The notes beneath the pieces were generated by a model. The model did no database searches, was not told the DNA's origin, and saw only the letters and a list, made by a program, of their open reading frames with translations. From Pseudoglutamicibacter cumminsii (lineage in GTDB: Bacteria > Actinomycetota > Actinomycetes > Actinomycetales > Micrococcaceae), in the NCBI RefSeq assembly GCF_003143995.1, contig NZ_QFWG01000004.1, positions 1 to 64,000 of the forward strand: 64,000 bases of DNA, written 5' to 3'. Every line of letters begins with the position of its first letter. The stretch's first letter is position 1. The translations under genes and the position numbers were made by a program. This document shows, piece by piece, positions 26,358 to 35,793 of this stretch.

Positions 26358-27158
26358 CTACAGCAGTGAGTTGAGGACGTCGGCGAGGCCGTGGTCGTTG
26401 ACGTGGCCGGTGACTTCGCCAGCTGCGGCGCGGACCTCTTCAACGGCTTGCCCCATCGCTACGCCGCGTCCGGCCCATGCGAGCATTTCGATGTCGTTGC
26501 GGCCGTCGCCGACTGCCACGGTCTTTTCGATCGGGAAGCCGAGCCGTGAGCGCAACGCTTCGAGTGCGGAGCCTTTGGTGACGCCGTGGGCTGCGATGTC
26601 GAGCCACGCGGACCAGCCGACGGAATAGGTGACGCCAGAGAGGCCGATGCCTTCGACGGCACGGCCGAAGTCTTCCGCGGTTGAGTCGGTTGAGAACACG
26701 ACGAGCCGCACCGCATCAGCGTCCATCATTTCTTCGAGGCTAACGCCCCGGGCCTGGACGCCAAAGCTCGCGTCTTGGAAGCGTTCGGTCGATAGGAAGT
26801 CGCCTTTGTCTGTTTCGATCGCGAACTTCGCCACAGGGAGCGCTTCCTGGAGGGCCCGCAGAGCCGGTTCAGGGTCAAAAGTACGCCGGTCGACCACCGA
26901 AAATCCGCGCGAATACGCGGGGTCGAGCTGCGCGGTGACGCCTCCGTTGGAGGAAACTACGTGGCCCTTTTCGATCCCCAAGGCTTCCGCAACAGGCAAC
27001 GTCGCGGGGAGCGAGCGGCCTGTTGCGATGATGACTTCGTGGCCCGCCCGCCTGACTGCGTGGACGGCTTCGCGGACGGGTTCGAAGAGTTCGCCTGAAT
27101 GGTCGACGATGGTGCCGTCGACGTCGAGGCAGATCATGTACGGGCTGTTCTCACTCAT
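26358..27158 (-). CDS. HAD-superfamily (Cof-type) phosphatase
   Basis: A 266-residue Cof/HAD-IIB hydrolase. Motif I is CLDVDGTIVDH at residues 9-19 with the nucleophilic Asp, motif II is in IIATGRS, and motif IV is VGDGRNDIEML near residue 217. The C2 cap between them sets substrate choice, probably a sugar phosphate, nucleotide or PLP-type phosphate. It lies 79 bases downstream of serS on the same strand. Confidence 0.88.
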   Translation of the reverse strand: MSENSPYMICLDVDGTIVDHSGELFEPVREAVHAVRRAGHEVIIATGRSLPATLPVAEALGIEKGHVVSSNGGVTAQLDPAYSRGFSVVDRRTFDPEPALRALQEALPVAKFAIETDKGDFLSTERFQDASFGVQARGVSLEEMMDADAVRLVVFSTDSTAEDFGRAVEGIGLSGVTYSVGWSAWLDIAAHGVTKGSALEALRSRLGFPIEKTVAVGDGRNDIEMLAWAGRGVAMGQAVEEVRAAAGEVTGHVNDHGLADVLNSLL

Positions 27159-27207
27159 CTCAACCTTGCTCTTTCAGCTGGGATTCTTTGTGGGGCGGGC
27201 CCTCGGG

Positions 27208-27240
27208 TAGCCGTGCGCTCTAGCTAGCGCGCACGGCTAC
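27208..27240 (-). terminator. Hairpin overlapping the serS stop codon
   Basis: GTAGCCGTGCGC pairs perfectly with GCGCACGGCTAC around nine bases. The minus-strand stem starts with the bases of the serS TAG stop. No T-run follows, so it may shield the mRNA end or only weaken read-through into the phosphatase gene. Confidence 0.5.
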
Positions 27241-28529
27241 CGCTGGATGGGTTCGAGCTTTTCCATTCCACCCATGTATGGGCGTAGGACTTCTGGGATG
27301 GTGACCGAACCGTCGGCGTTCTGGTGGGTTTCCAGGATCGCGACGAGCCAGCGGGTGGTTGCGAGCGTTCCGTTGAGCGTCGCTACGGAGCGGGTGCCCT
27401 TGCTCTTGCCTTCGGCGTCGCTCACGCGTTCGCGCACGTTGAGGCGGCGGGCCTGGAACGTGGTGCAGTTCGATGTGGAGGTCAGCTCGCGGTAGGTTCC
27501 TTGGGTTGGTACCCACGCTTCGCAGTCGAATTTGCGTGCGGCGCTGGTTCCCAAGTCGCCTGCCGCGGTGTCGATGACGCGGTAGGCGAGCCCGAGGGAC
27601 TGCAACATTTCTTCTTCCCACGCGAGCAGTTGCTCGTGGAGTTCTTCGGCTTGTTCTTGCTGGCAGTAGATGAACATTTCCAGCTTGTTGAACTGATGCA
27701 CGCGGATGATGCCGCGGGTGTCTTTGCCTGCGGAGCCGGCTTCGCGGCGGTAGCAGGTGGAGTAGCCGGCGTACTTGAGGGGGCCGCCGCTGAGGTCGAG
27801 GATTTCGTCGGCGTGGTAGCCGGCGAGCGCAACTTCGGACGTGCCGACGAGGTAGAGGTCGTCTTTTTCGAGGCGGTAGATTTCGTCGTCGTGTTCGACG
27901 TCGAAGCCGGTTCCGCGCATCGTCTGTGGGCGCACGAGTGTTGGGGTGATGATCGGTTCGAACCCGTTGCGGAGTGCGAGGTCCATGCCCATGTTGATGA
28001 GGGCCATTTCTAGGCGTGCGCCTACGCCTTTGAGGAAGTAGAAGCGGGATCCGGATACTTTCGCGCCGCGTTCCATGTCGATGGCGCCGAGGATTTCGCC
28101 GAGTTCGAGGTGGTCGCGTGGTTCGAAGCCTTCGGCGCTGAAGTCGCGTGGGGTTCCGACGGTTTTGAGGACGGCGAAGTCGTCTTCGCCGCCGGTTGGG
28201 ATGCCGTCGATGATGACGTTAGGGAACGATGCGGCGATCTCGTCGCGCTGTTCCTGGGCTTTGTTTGCGGCGGCTTCCGCGGTCTTGACCTGGCTGGCGA
28301 GCTGCTTGACGCCTTCGAGGAGGGCTTGTTTTTCTTCGCCGGAGGCTTGAGCGACTTTCTTACCGAACGCTTTTTGTTCTGCTCGGAGTGATTCGAACTC
28401 GGCGAGCGCGCTGCGGCGTTCGGCGTCGGCCGTGAGAACGCGATCGACGAGTTGTTCGTCGGCTTCGCGGGCGCGTTGGGATGCACGGTATTTCTCTGGG
28501 TTTTCGGCCAGGTCTTTCAAGTCGATCAT
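27237..28529 (-). CDS. serS: Serine--tRNA ligase
   Basis: A 430-residue class II synthetase charging tRNA-Ser. An N-terminal coiled-coil arm (about residues 25-105) precedes the catalytic domain with [15 protein letters not shown], motif 2 [17 protein letters not shown] and motif 3 [15 protein letters not shown]. Started at the ATG at 28529, which gives the canonical [11 protein letters not shown] opening; a longer frame adds 20 non-homologous residues. No T-box leader is evident upstream. Confidence 0.97.
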   Translation of the reverse strand: MIDLKDLAENPEKYRASQRAREADEQLVDRVLTADAERRSALAEFESLRAEQKAFGKKVAQASGEEKQALLEGVKQLASQVKTAEAAANKAQEQRDEIAASFPNVIIDGIPTGGEDDFAVLKTVGTPRDFSAEGFEPRDHLELGEILGAIDMERGAKVSGSRFYFLKGVGARLEMALINMGMDLALRNGFEPIITPTLVRPQTMRGTGFDVEHDDEIYRLEKDDLYLVGTSEVALAGYHADEILDLSGGPLKYAGYSTCYRREAGSAGKDTRGIIRVHQFNKLEMFIYCQQEQAEELHEQLLAWEEEMLQSLGLAYRVIDTAAGDLGTSAARKFDCEAWVPTQGTYRELTSTSNCTTFQARRLNVRERVSDAEGKSKGTRSVATLNGTLATTRWLVAILETHQNADGSVTIPEVLRPYMGGMEKLEPIQR

Positions 28530-28662
28530 GGTTATAAGCCTACCTGTCACGTGCATTTTGAGGGGTTTGTTGTGCCTTGTGTTGTTCATAGTTGCGTAGC
28601 TTGGCCGGTAATCTATGGGGACGACCTGTTCGTGGACCGGTGTGAAAGGTTTTGGTGCGCTC

Positions 28663-29658
28663 GTGGTTCAGCCTGCGGTGATTTTGAATGGCGGTAAGCC
28701 TGATTTGGGGGCGATCCGCGATGAGATCCGTGAGGTTGCGCAGGCTGAGGGTTTAGCGGAGCCGTTGTTTTTTGAGACGACGGAGGATGATCCGGGGGCG
28801 GGTCAGGCAGCGGAGGCGTTGGCTGCGGGCGCGGATCTGATCATTGTTGGTGGTGGGGACGGCACGATTCGCGTTGTTGCGGAGTATTTGGTGGGCCGTA
28901 GCGATGTTGAGTTGGCTGTTTTGCCGTTGGGTACGGGGAATTTGTTGGCGCGGAATGTGGGTATTGATCCGGATGATGTTTCTGGTGCGATCCGCACAGC
29001 GTTGCTGGGCGAGGTGCATCACGTGGATGCGTTACGGGTTGAGTTGGTCAAGCGGGACCGGTCTGTTGATTCGCAGTTGAGTCTTGTTGCGGCTGGTGTG
29101 GGGATCGATGCTGAGGTCATGTCGAGCACGAACGGTCTGCTCAAGAAGCTGATTGGGCCGGGCGCATATGTTGCTGCTGGTTTGCAGCGGTTGGCGGGCT
29201 TCCCTAAGGAGGCTCGTGTTCGGCTTGGTGAGGGCGCGTGGGAGACGGTTGATTTTCGTACTATCTTGATGGCGAACGCGGGCTTTATTCAGGGTGGTAT
29301 CGAGTTCGCGCCGGGCGCTTCGATGTCTGATGGTGTGCAGGATGTGGTGCTGTATAGGCCGCGGACGGCGTTGGGTTGGTCGATTGTGGGCGTCAAGACG
29401 CTGTGGCATAAGGATTTGCGCACGCGGATGATGGCGCATGTTCAGACGCGGAAGATTTCGGTTCGCCCGTTGAAGCCTGTTATGGCACAGATCGATGGTG
29501 ACCCGGTGGGTGAGGTGACGACGTTGACTTCGGAGGTCGTCAAGCACGCGTTGTCGTTGCGCGTTCCTCGCCCGGTGGATCGGTGCGCACCTGGTGGGGA
29601 TTTGCTGGCGATGCTTCCGAGGGGTTTCCGGAAGGCGCTCGACGTTCTGCGTAGCTAG
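28663..29658 (+). CDS. Diacylglycerol kinase-family lipid kinase
   Basis: A DAGK-catalytic-domain protein of about 331 residues. The nucleotide loop [16 protein letters not shown] and the [11 protein letters not shown] motif define the family, which phosphorylates diacylglycerol or related lipids (YegS/BmrU group). Later conserved pieces include [17 protein letters not shown] and QIDGDP. I prefer the GTG at 28663, which gives an opening strand close to [10 protein letters not shown]; an ATG at 28615 in frame adds 16 residues with no similarity or clear binding site. It is divergent from serS and convergent with pheA, a neighbourhood common in Micrococcaceae. Confidence 0.87.
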   Translation: MVQPAVILNGGKPDLGAIRDEIREVAQAEGLAEPLFFETTEDDPGAGQAAEALAAGADLIIVGGGDGTIRVVAEYLVGRSDVELAVLPLGTGNLLARNVGIDPDDVSGAIRTALLGEVHHVDALRVELVKRDRSVDSQLSLVAAGVGIDAEVMSSTNGLLKKLIGPGAYVAAGLQRLAGFPKEARVRLGEGAWETVDFRTILMANAGFIQGGIEFAPGASMSDGVQDVVLYRPRTALGWSIVGVKTLWHKDLRTRMMAHVQTRKISVRPLKPVMAQIDGDPVGEVTTLTSEVVKHALSLRVPRPVDRCAPGGDLLAMLPRGFRKALDVLRS

Positions 29659-29673
29659 CGCCGGCACGCCTGC

Positions 29674-30615
29674 TTACGCGGGCTTGCCGCCTTCAAGGAT
29701 TTCCTGGAGCCAGGCGTCGGCGGCTTGATAGGCCTCGGGGGTTGCGTGGGGTGGCACGTTGACGACCACGGGGGTCGCTGATGGGTAGGAGCCGAGGTAC
29801 CGGATGTAGGTGCTGATCCTGTGCAGCCCGTGGAGTACTTCTTCGACGCGAGGTTCGCTGATGTGGCCTTCGAGGTCGATCGAGAAGAAGTATTGCCCGA
29901 GGCCGGTTCCGGTGGGCCGGGACTCGATGCGGGTCAGGTTGACGCCTCGGGTTGCGAAGTGGTCGAGGATTTCACGCAGGCCGCCGGGGCGGTCGTGGGT
30001 GAGTTCGACGACGATCGTGGATTTATCTGATCCCGTCGCCTCTGGGATGCGGCCGGGTTTCTGGACCATGACGAAACGCGTGACGGCGCCTTGATTGTCT
30101 TCGATCCTTTCGGCGAGCACGTTAAGGTTGTGGCGCTCTGCGACCAGCGGCGAGCAGATCGCTGCCTGATACGCCGGATTCTCCTCGAGCAACCCGAGCG
30201 CGCCTGCCGCAGTGGACGATGCGGGCAGGAAATCGACGTTCGGGATCGTGTTCTGTGCCCATTGCCGGCATTGGGCCCACGCGTGGCCGTGGGTTGAGAT
30301 GGTTTGAATCTCTCCGAGGCTTGTGATGCCGGGTAGCGCCGCGAGCTGGAAGGTCACGGGGATCACGGCTTCGGCAACGATGTGGAGTGAGTCACCTGCC
30401 GCGATCGCGTCCAGGGTCGCGGAGACGCCACCTTCAACCGAGTTCTCGATGGGGACAACGGCCGCGTCAACCTCACCGTCGCGCACCAGCTGAAGTGCGG
30501 CGTCGACGTTGGTGGCTGGGATACGGTTGTGTTCAGGCTCCGCTGCGGGCCCCGGAAGCGTGAGGAGGGCTTGTTCGCAGAAGGTTCCAGCTGGTCCCAG
30601 ATAGGTGTATTTCAC
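29674..30615 (-). CDS. pheA: Prephenate dehydratase
   Basis: A 313-residue enzyme turning prephenate into phenylpyruvate for phenylalanine synthesis. The dehydratase domain starts with YTYLGPAGTFCEQALL and includes VPIENSVEGGVSATLD; the ACT regulatory domain holds DRPGGLREILDHFA and the ESRPTG phenylalanine-binding motif, so feedback inhibition is expected. Started at the GTG at 30615 with AAGGA about ten bases ahead; a longer frame reaches an ATG 16 codons earlier without support. There is no fused chorismate mutase. Confidence 0.95.
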   Translation of the reverse strand: MKYTYLGPAGTFCEQALLTLPGPAAEPEHNRIPATNVDAALQLVRDGEVDAAVVPIENSVEGGVSATLDAIAAGDSLHIVAEAVIPVTFQLAALPGITSLGEIQTISTHGHAWAQCRQWAQNTIPNVDFLPASSTAAGALGLLEENPAYQAAICSPLVAERHNLNVLAERIEDNQGAVTRFVMVQKPGRIPEATGSDKSTIVVELTHDRPGGLREILDHFATRGVNLTRIESRPTGTGLGQYFFSIDLEGHISEPRVEEVLHGLHRISTYIRYLGSYPSATPVVVNVPPHATPEAYQAADAWLQEILEGGKPA

Positions 30616-30699
30616 GGTCGCAATGTCCTTATATGCGCGGATATGTATATATCGCCTGCGCATGCCCCTCGCGGCATATACAGTACGGTCTCTTGCGGC

Positions 30700-31029
30700 T
30701 TACTTGATGCGCGGAGTTTCGCCGTTATCGCATTCGATCGGCTTGCCCGCATCAAGCCATGCGCCGGAGCCGCCTGCGATGTTGAAGACGCTGTACCCCT
30801 GGTTTGCAAGCCAGCCGCAAGCCTGCATCGAGCGGCCACCCGTGCGGCACACGATGTAAAGGTCCTCATCCGGATCAAGTTCTTCGTAGCGCTGCATGAG
30901 TTCACTCAACGGCAGGTGACGCGCACCGGCGATGTGCCCGGCGTCCCACTCGTCTTGTTCGCGAACATCGAGGATCGCTGCGTTCTCTGGGACGTCGTTG
31001 ACGCTGACGTTTTCGAAGAGGTCTGACAT
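30700..31029 (-). CDS. Rhodanese-like domain protein
   Basis: A single-domain rhodanese of 109 residues with the active-site loop VCRTGGRS containing the catalytic Cys, and the family elements LDVREQDEWDAGHIAGA near residue 18. It probably moves sulfane sulfur between small molecules or proteins. The start at 31029 has an excellent AAGGAGG six bases ahead. It lies 84 bases upstream of pheA on the same strand and is divergent from the amidase. Confidence 0.92.
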   Translation of the reverse strand: MSDLFENVSVNDVPENAAILDVREQDEWDAGHIAGARHLPLSELMQRYEELDPDEDLYIVCRTGGRSMQACGWLANQGYSVFNIAGGSGAWLDAGKPIECDNGETPRIK

Positions 31030-31202
31030 GGTGTCCTCCTTGCTCACGGAGTGGCCGGTATCTGTGTTTCCCAGCCTACAGATTTCCACTGTATCGAGTG
31101 CCTCTGTGTTCTTTGTTTTCGTGAGGCGGTTTGTTTTCATGGTGTGCTTCGTTTTCGTGGCGTTCGTGTGACGCTGTGGGGGCGGGTTGGCATCATGGTT
31201 GT

Positions 31203-32744
31203 ATGAGTTTTGAGATTCCGGAAGCGTTGTCTGGTGTTCCTCGCAGGGTTGATGATGGCTTGCCGTTGGCCGCTGAGTTGCGGCGGCAGTTGCTTGCGGG
31301 CGAGATCTCCGCGGTTGAGGTCGCCCAGGACGTAGCTGAGCGGGTGCGCTCCAAGAACCCTGCTCTGAACGCGGTCGTCACGTGGGATGAGGACATGCTG
31401 TTGGCTCAGGCGCGCGATGCGGACGATGCGCTGGCCGGCTTCCGCGGCTCTGCCGCCAAAGGCCCCAGCTCCGCGGGCACTGATTCTGCCGCGCTGGGTA
31501 AGCGCGTCCCGCCGTTGCTTGGGTTGCCGATGGGGTTGAAGGACGGCCTGGACGTTGCGGGTCTGCCTACAACGCACGGTTCAGCCGCGGTGGATCATGT
31601 GGTCGCGGGCGAGGATGGCTTGCACGCGTCCCGGTTGCGTTCCGCTGGCGCGAATCTGTTTGCCAAGACGACGGTTCCCGAGTTCCTGCTTTCGTGCCAT
31701 TCGGAGAACCCTATTCATCCGCCTGCCCGGAATCCGCTGGACGTTTCACGCACTCCTGGCGGCTCCTCGGGTGGTGCTGCCGCGGCGGTCGCTGGCGGTT
31801 TGATGCCGGTTGCGCCGGGTAACGACGGTGGTGGTTCGGTTCGTATTCCGGCTTCCGCCATGGGGCTTGTGGGCCTCAAGCTGGGCCGCGGAGCGATGGT
31901 TGAGGACATCACGGATGAGGACGGCAACGTCGCCGCTGTGGACCGCTGGGGCGCCCCGAAACTCGGGGTCACTGGTCCTCTGGGGCGCGACGCTCGCGAC
32001 GCCGCCTTGATGTTGGATGGCCTGCTGTTTGATCGTTCGCGGCTTGCGGCTGGTCACTCCGCTACCCCGGCTTTGGATGCTGTGGTCAACACGCTGGATC
32101 ATTCCGAGGGTCTCGCTGGCCTCCACGTTGGTTTCACGCGTGCGAGCGCGTTTGATGCCGCGTTACCCGTCGAGATCTCCCCTGCCGCCGAGGCCGCTTT
32201 CGCGCGAGCTTGCGCGGTTTTGGAGCGCTTGGGCGCCGCGGTTGAGGAGTCCCCGTGGGAAGCTCCAAGCGACTACGACGAAACCTTCCGCAAAGTCTGG
32301 ACCGCCGGCCTGGGCCGCGCCCCGATCCAGTATGAGGACAAGCTGGGCGACCTCGCGGCGTCGTTCCGCGCTGAGGCGCAGGCCCGCACGCCACAGGAGC
32401 AGGAGAACGCGAATGAGCGGCTGCTCGAGATCGGCGGCGCGATGTCGACTGCGTGGGGTTCGTTCGATGTCGTGGTGACCCCCGCGATGGCGGACACCCC
32501 GCCGCGGATCGGTTACTTCACGGAGCACGACGGCGCAACGGACTACCGCTTGCAGTGCCTGTACACGCCGTACACGTCGATGGTGAACGTCGCCGGGGTT
32601 CCGGCCGTAACTGTTCCGGTGGGTTGGACTCCGGATGGGTTCTCGATGTCGGCTCAGCTGATCGGCCGGATGGGTTCCGAGGTCCAGCTTTTGTGCATCG
32701 CGGCCTTGATGCAGCACGAGCTTGCCTCGGAAGGCCTGATCTGA
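31203..32744 (+). CDS. Amidase (amidase signature family)
   Basis: A 513-residue amidase signature enzyme. The Ser-cisSer-Lys triad is visible: Lys in MGLKDGLD near residue 107, the cis-Ser in TPGGSSGGAAAA, and the nucleophilic Ser in DGGGSVRIPAS. The substrate range of these enzymes is broad (amides, ureas, Gln-tRNA when in GatCAB). It is not GatA on context, since gatB and gatC are absent and the overall sequence diverges outside the signature. The ATG at 31203 gives the best N-terminus but has only a weak binding site. Confidence 0.87.
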   Translation: MSFEIPEALSGVPRRVDDGLPLAAELRRQLLAGEISAVEVAQDVAERVRSKNPALNAVVTWDEDMLLAQARDADDALAGFRGSAAKGPSSAGTDSAALGKRVPPLLGLPMGLKDGLDVAGLPTTHGSAAVDHVVAGEDGLHASRLRSAGANLFAKTTVPEFLLSCHSENPIHPPARNPLDVSRTPGGSSGGAAAAVAGGLMPVAPGNDGGGSVRIPASAMGLVGLKLGRGAMVEDITDEDGNVAAVDRWGAPKLGVTGPLGRDARDAALMLDGLLFDRSRLAAGHSATPALDAVVNTLDHSEGLAGLHVGFTRASAFDAALPVEISPAAEAAFARACAVLERLGAAVEESPWEAPSDYDETFRKVWTAGLGRAPIQYEDKLGDLAASFRAEAQARTPQEQENANERLLEIGGAMSTAWGSFDVVVTPAMADTPPRIGYFTEHDGATDYRLQCLYTPYTSMVNVAGVPAVTVPVGWTPDGFSMSAQLIGRMGSEVQLLCIAALMQHELASEGLI

Positions 32745-32774
32745 GATCGATCTAGGCGGGCTACAGAAGCTCCC

Positions 32775-34214
32775 CTACAGAAGCTCTTTCAGCAGTTTCG
32801 ATTTGGTCGCACCGTATGGCGGGTAGGCGACCCTCAGTGTGTCCAGGCGCAACGGCTTGGACAGCGTTGGACGGTCCTGGCTGAACTCGTCGAAGCCTGC
32901 TTTGCCGTGGTACTGACCGATTCCGGAAGCGCCGATGCCACCGAACGGCAGCGATGGGACCGCGAGCTGGATCACGGCCGCGTTGATGCAGATTCCGCCG
33001 GCACGCACGTTATCTTCGAAAACCCGGTGGGTTCCTGCCTTGTCAGAGAACAAGTATGCGGCGAGCGGGTCTGGCCGGTCTTCGATGAAGTCGAGTGCGT
33101 CATCGAGCGTATCCACCGTAATGATCGGCAAGATCGGCCCGAAGATTTCCTCTTGCATCACGGGCGCCTCGGGGTCGATGTCGGCGAGCACCGTCGGGGC
33201 GATGTAGCGGTCGTCCACGTCCGCTGTTCCGCCGGTGACAACGCGGCCTTGGTCGAGGAAGCCCGCGAGCCGTTCCGCGTGACGCGGGGTGATGATGCGC
33301 GGATAGTCAGGCGAGTTCTGTGGGTCTGCGCCGTAGAACTGTTGGATCGCGGCAGGAAGCTCCTTCTCGAGCGCGCGGCTCACGCGTGAGCCGACCGCGA
33401 GGATGTAGTCGGGGGCCACGCACGTCTGCCCGGCGTTCATGAACTTTCCGTACGCGATACGGCGCGCGATCGTCTTGATGTTGCCATCCACGACCACCGC
33501 GGGGCTCTTCCCGCCGAGTTCGAGCGTGCACGGCGTCATCTGCTCCGCCGCTGCGCGGTAGACGATGCGCCCGACCTTCTCGGAACCGGTAAAGAAGATG
33601 TGGTCCCACTGTTCTTTCAGTAGCTCTTGGGTTTCTTCCGCCGCGCCGTTGACGACCGCCACAGTCCGGTGGTCGAGGTATTTCGGGATCAACCGCGTCA
33701 AAACCTCCGCGGTGGCGGGCGCCAGCTCGCTCGGCTTGAGCACGGCACAGCAGCCCGCGGCGAGCGCCGCTACGAGCGGGCCGAGGGTGAGGTTTACGGG
33801 GTAGTTCCACGGCGCGATGATGAGCACGAGCCCTTTAGGCCGCGGCATCACGGTGGCGGATGCCGGGGCCAGCGCGATGGGGGAAGAAACTTTCCGGCGC
33901 ATCATCCAGTCGTCGAGGTGGCGGCGGGCGTGCTCAATTTCGCCCTGAACAACTTGCAGTTCGGCCACGGAGGATTCGGTTGCTGACTTCCCGAGGTCTT
34001 CGGCGAGCGCATCGAGCAGTTCGTCACGGTTCTCGGCGAGCATCTTTTCGAGCGCGTCGAGCTGGGCGATCCTGAAGCGCCGCTTGTGGGCAATGCGAGA
34101 GTGCGCGCCGTCGCGGATGTGCGTGACTGTCTCGTGGAGTCCACGCTTTTCCACGCCTTCTGGGGCGGTGCGGATGCGGGCAGCGTTTTCAGGTGTGACG
34201 TTTGAGGCCATCAT
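32775..34214 (-). CDS. Aldehyde dehydrogenase family protein
   Basis: A 479-residue NAD(P)-dependent aldehyde dehydrogenase of the class 3-like branch (FALDH/coniferyl type). PWNYPVNLTLGP near residue 113, the catalytic Glu in LELGGKSPAVV and the catalytic Cys in NAGQTCVAPDY are present. A hydrophobic or amphipathic C-terminus (RVAYPPYGATKSKLL) is typical of enzymes that act on fatty or aromatic aldehydes. It is convergent with the amidase and divergent from the permease. Confidence 0.92.
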   Translation of the reverse strand: MMASNVTPENAARIRTAPEGVEKRGLHETVTHIRDGAHSRIAHKRRFRIAQLDALEKMLAENRDELLDALAEDLGKSATESSVAELQVVQGEIEHARRHLDDWMMRRKVSSPIALAPASATVMPRPKGLVLIIAPWNYPVNLTLGPLVAALAAGCCAVLKPSELAPATAEVLTRLIPKYLDHRTVAVVNGAAEETQELLKEQWDHIFFTGSEKVGRIVYRAAAEQMTPCTLELGGKSPAVVVDGNIKTIARRIAYGKFMNAGQTCVAPDYILAVGSRVSRALEKELPAAIQQFYGADPQNSPDYPRIITPRHAERLAGFLDQGRVVTGGTADVDDRYIAPTVLADIDPEAPVMQEEIFGPILPIITVDTLDDALDFIEDRPDPLAAYLFSDKAGTHRVFEDNVRAGGICINAAVIQLAVPSLPFGGIGASGIGQYHGKAGFDEFSQDRPTLSKPLRLDTLRVAYPPYGATKSKLLKELL

Positions 34215-34402
34215 GGTTCGATCCTATGGGCTCGGATTCGCGCGGCCAAGAACATCTCTCGCCCGAGTTCGTCTGTTCGCATGCCGCGGAGTAAAATAAC
34301 GCTTCGACCCCACCATGCTTTCGCGACGCTGTGCGCCGCGGTCAGGGATGCCCGCGTATTGTTCGGGCGGGGTTTCGAGGACGGCGTCATTCAGGGAGAA
34401 CC

Positions 34403-35743
34403 ATGCTAGATAACAGCAAGCCGATGTTCAGCTGGACTGTGCACGGCGATGGCCGCACCGTTGCACCGAACGCAGCTGTTGCCCCTGATGAGCGTCTCCA
34501 CTGGCCGCAGACCATCGGTATCGGTGTTCAGCACGTCATGGCGATGTTCGGCGCGACTGTGCTGGTTCCGGCGCTGACTGGCTTCCCGGTGACCACGACC
34601 CTGCTGTTCTCGGGCCTCGGAACCATCATCTTCTTGCTCGTTACGGGCAACCGCATCCCGAGCTATCTCGGTTCTTCTTTCGCGTTCATCGCCCCGGTCA
34701 GCGCTGCGATGGGCCCGGGCCGCGATAACTTCGGTGCCGCGCTCGGCGGCGTGCTCGTGACGGGTTTCGCGCTGTTCCTGGTGGGCGTCATCGTGAACCG
34801 CACCGGAACCGGGTGGATTCACGCGCTCATGCCGCCGGCCGTGATGGGCACGATCGTCGCGCTCATCGGCCTCAACCTCGCGGGCTCGACCGTCCCGAAA
34901 ATGAAGGAATACACACTCACGACCTTCAGCACGATGGCGGCTGTCGTGATCTGTTCCGTCCTGTTCCGAGGGATGCTGGGGCGGTTGTCGATCCTTCTCG
35001 GCATCGTGATCGGCTACCTCGTGGCGCTCCCGCAGGGTGAAATCGATTTCGCCTCCGTCAAGGAAGCGGCGTGGGTTGGCCTGCCAGCATTCCACCACCC
35101 AACGTTCGATCTGCACGTAATCCTGCTGTTCCTGCCGGTCCTGTTCGTTCTGATCGCAGAAAACGTGGGCCACGTCCGCACCGTCGGTGTTATGACGGGT
35201 AAGAGCTATGACCACCTCAACGGTAAAACCCTCATGGGTGACGGCCTCGCGACGATGCTCGCGGGTGCCGCGGGCGGCTCTGGTACCACTACCTACGCCG
35301 AAAACATCGGCGTCATGGCGTCCTCTCGCGTGTATTCGACCGCCGCATACTGGATCGCCGGTTTCGTCGCGATCGTCTTGTCTTTCATGCCTAAATTCGG
35401 CGCCGTCATCGCGACCATCCCACCGGGTGTTCTCGGCGGCGCGGGCATCGTGCTCTACGGCATGATCGGCATCATGGGCGCCCGCATCTGGGTACAGAAC
35501 CAGGTCGACTTCGGCAACCCGATCAACCTCATGACCGCCGGCGCGGGCCTCATCATCGCGATCGCCCTGAACGGCGGCGAGAACGTCCTCATGATCGCGG
35601 GCCTGACCCTCGACGGCATCGCGCTCGGAACCATCGCAACCCTGGTGATCTACCACGTGATGCGCGGAATCGCTCTGTGGCGCAAAACCGTCCCTACCCA
35701 GGTGGACGAACCACAAGGCGCCAAGCCTGGCAAGCTAGGCTAG
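34403..35743 (+). CDS. uraA: Uracil-xanthine permease (NCS2 family)
   Basis: A 446-residue NCS2 transporter with about 14 membrane segments. GGSGTTTYAENIGVMASSRV near residue 283 is the signature of uracil permeases and includes the substrate-contacting Glu, and IGIGVQHVMAMFGATVLVP near residue 34 is the other conserved block. It imports uracil, or possibly xanthine, by proton symport. The ATG at 34403 has AGGGAG six bases ahead. The 188-base upstream gap has a TAAAAT at 34292-34297 that may serve as a -10 element; no PyrR-type attenuator is evident. Confidence 0.9.
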   Translation: MLDNSKPMFSWTVHGDGRTVAPNAAVAPDERLHWPQTIGIGVQHVMAMFGATVLVPALTGFPVTTTLLFSGLGTIIFLLVTGNRIPSYLGSSFAFIAPVSAAMGPGRDNFGAALGGVLVTGFALFLVGVIVNRTGTGWIHALMPPAVMGTIVALIGLNLAGSTVPKMKEYTLTTFSTMAAVVICSVLFRGMLGRLSILLGIVIGYLVALPQGEIDFASVKEAAWVGLPAFHHPTFDLHVILLFLPVLFVLIAENVGHVRTVGVMTGKSYDHLNGKTLMGDGLATMLAGAAGGSGTTTYAENIGVMASSRVYSTAAYWIAGFVAIVLSFMPKFGAVIATIPPGVLGGAGIVLYGMIGIMGARIWVQNQVDFGNPINLMTAGAGLIIAIALNGGENVLMIAGLTLDGIALGTIATLVIYHVMRGIALWRKTVPTQVDEPQGAKPGKLG

Positions 35744-35793
35744 TAGATCCAAGAGGTGCACAAGGGGCCGCGCCGTCCTAGGATGGAACAGAC

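Noticed and set aside
28530-28662. Possible T-box leader between serS and the lipid kinase
   Set aside because: No specifier stem or T-box consensus; the region is short and shared by divergent genes.
31203-32744. Amidase considered as GatA of the tRNA amidotransferase
   Set aside because: gatB and gatC are absent next to it and the protein diverges from GatA outside the amidase signature.
34406-35716. A 436-codon minus-strand frame opposite the uracil permease
   Set aside because: Antisense to a well-defined NCS2 transporter; His/Asp/Glu/Arg-rich translation typical of a GC-driven shadow.
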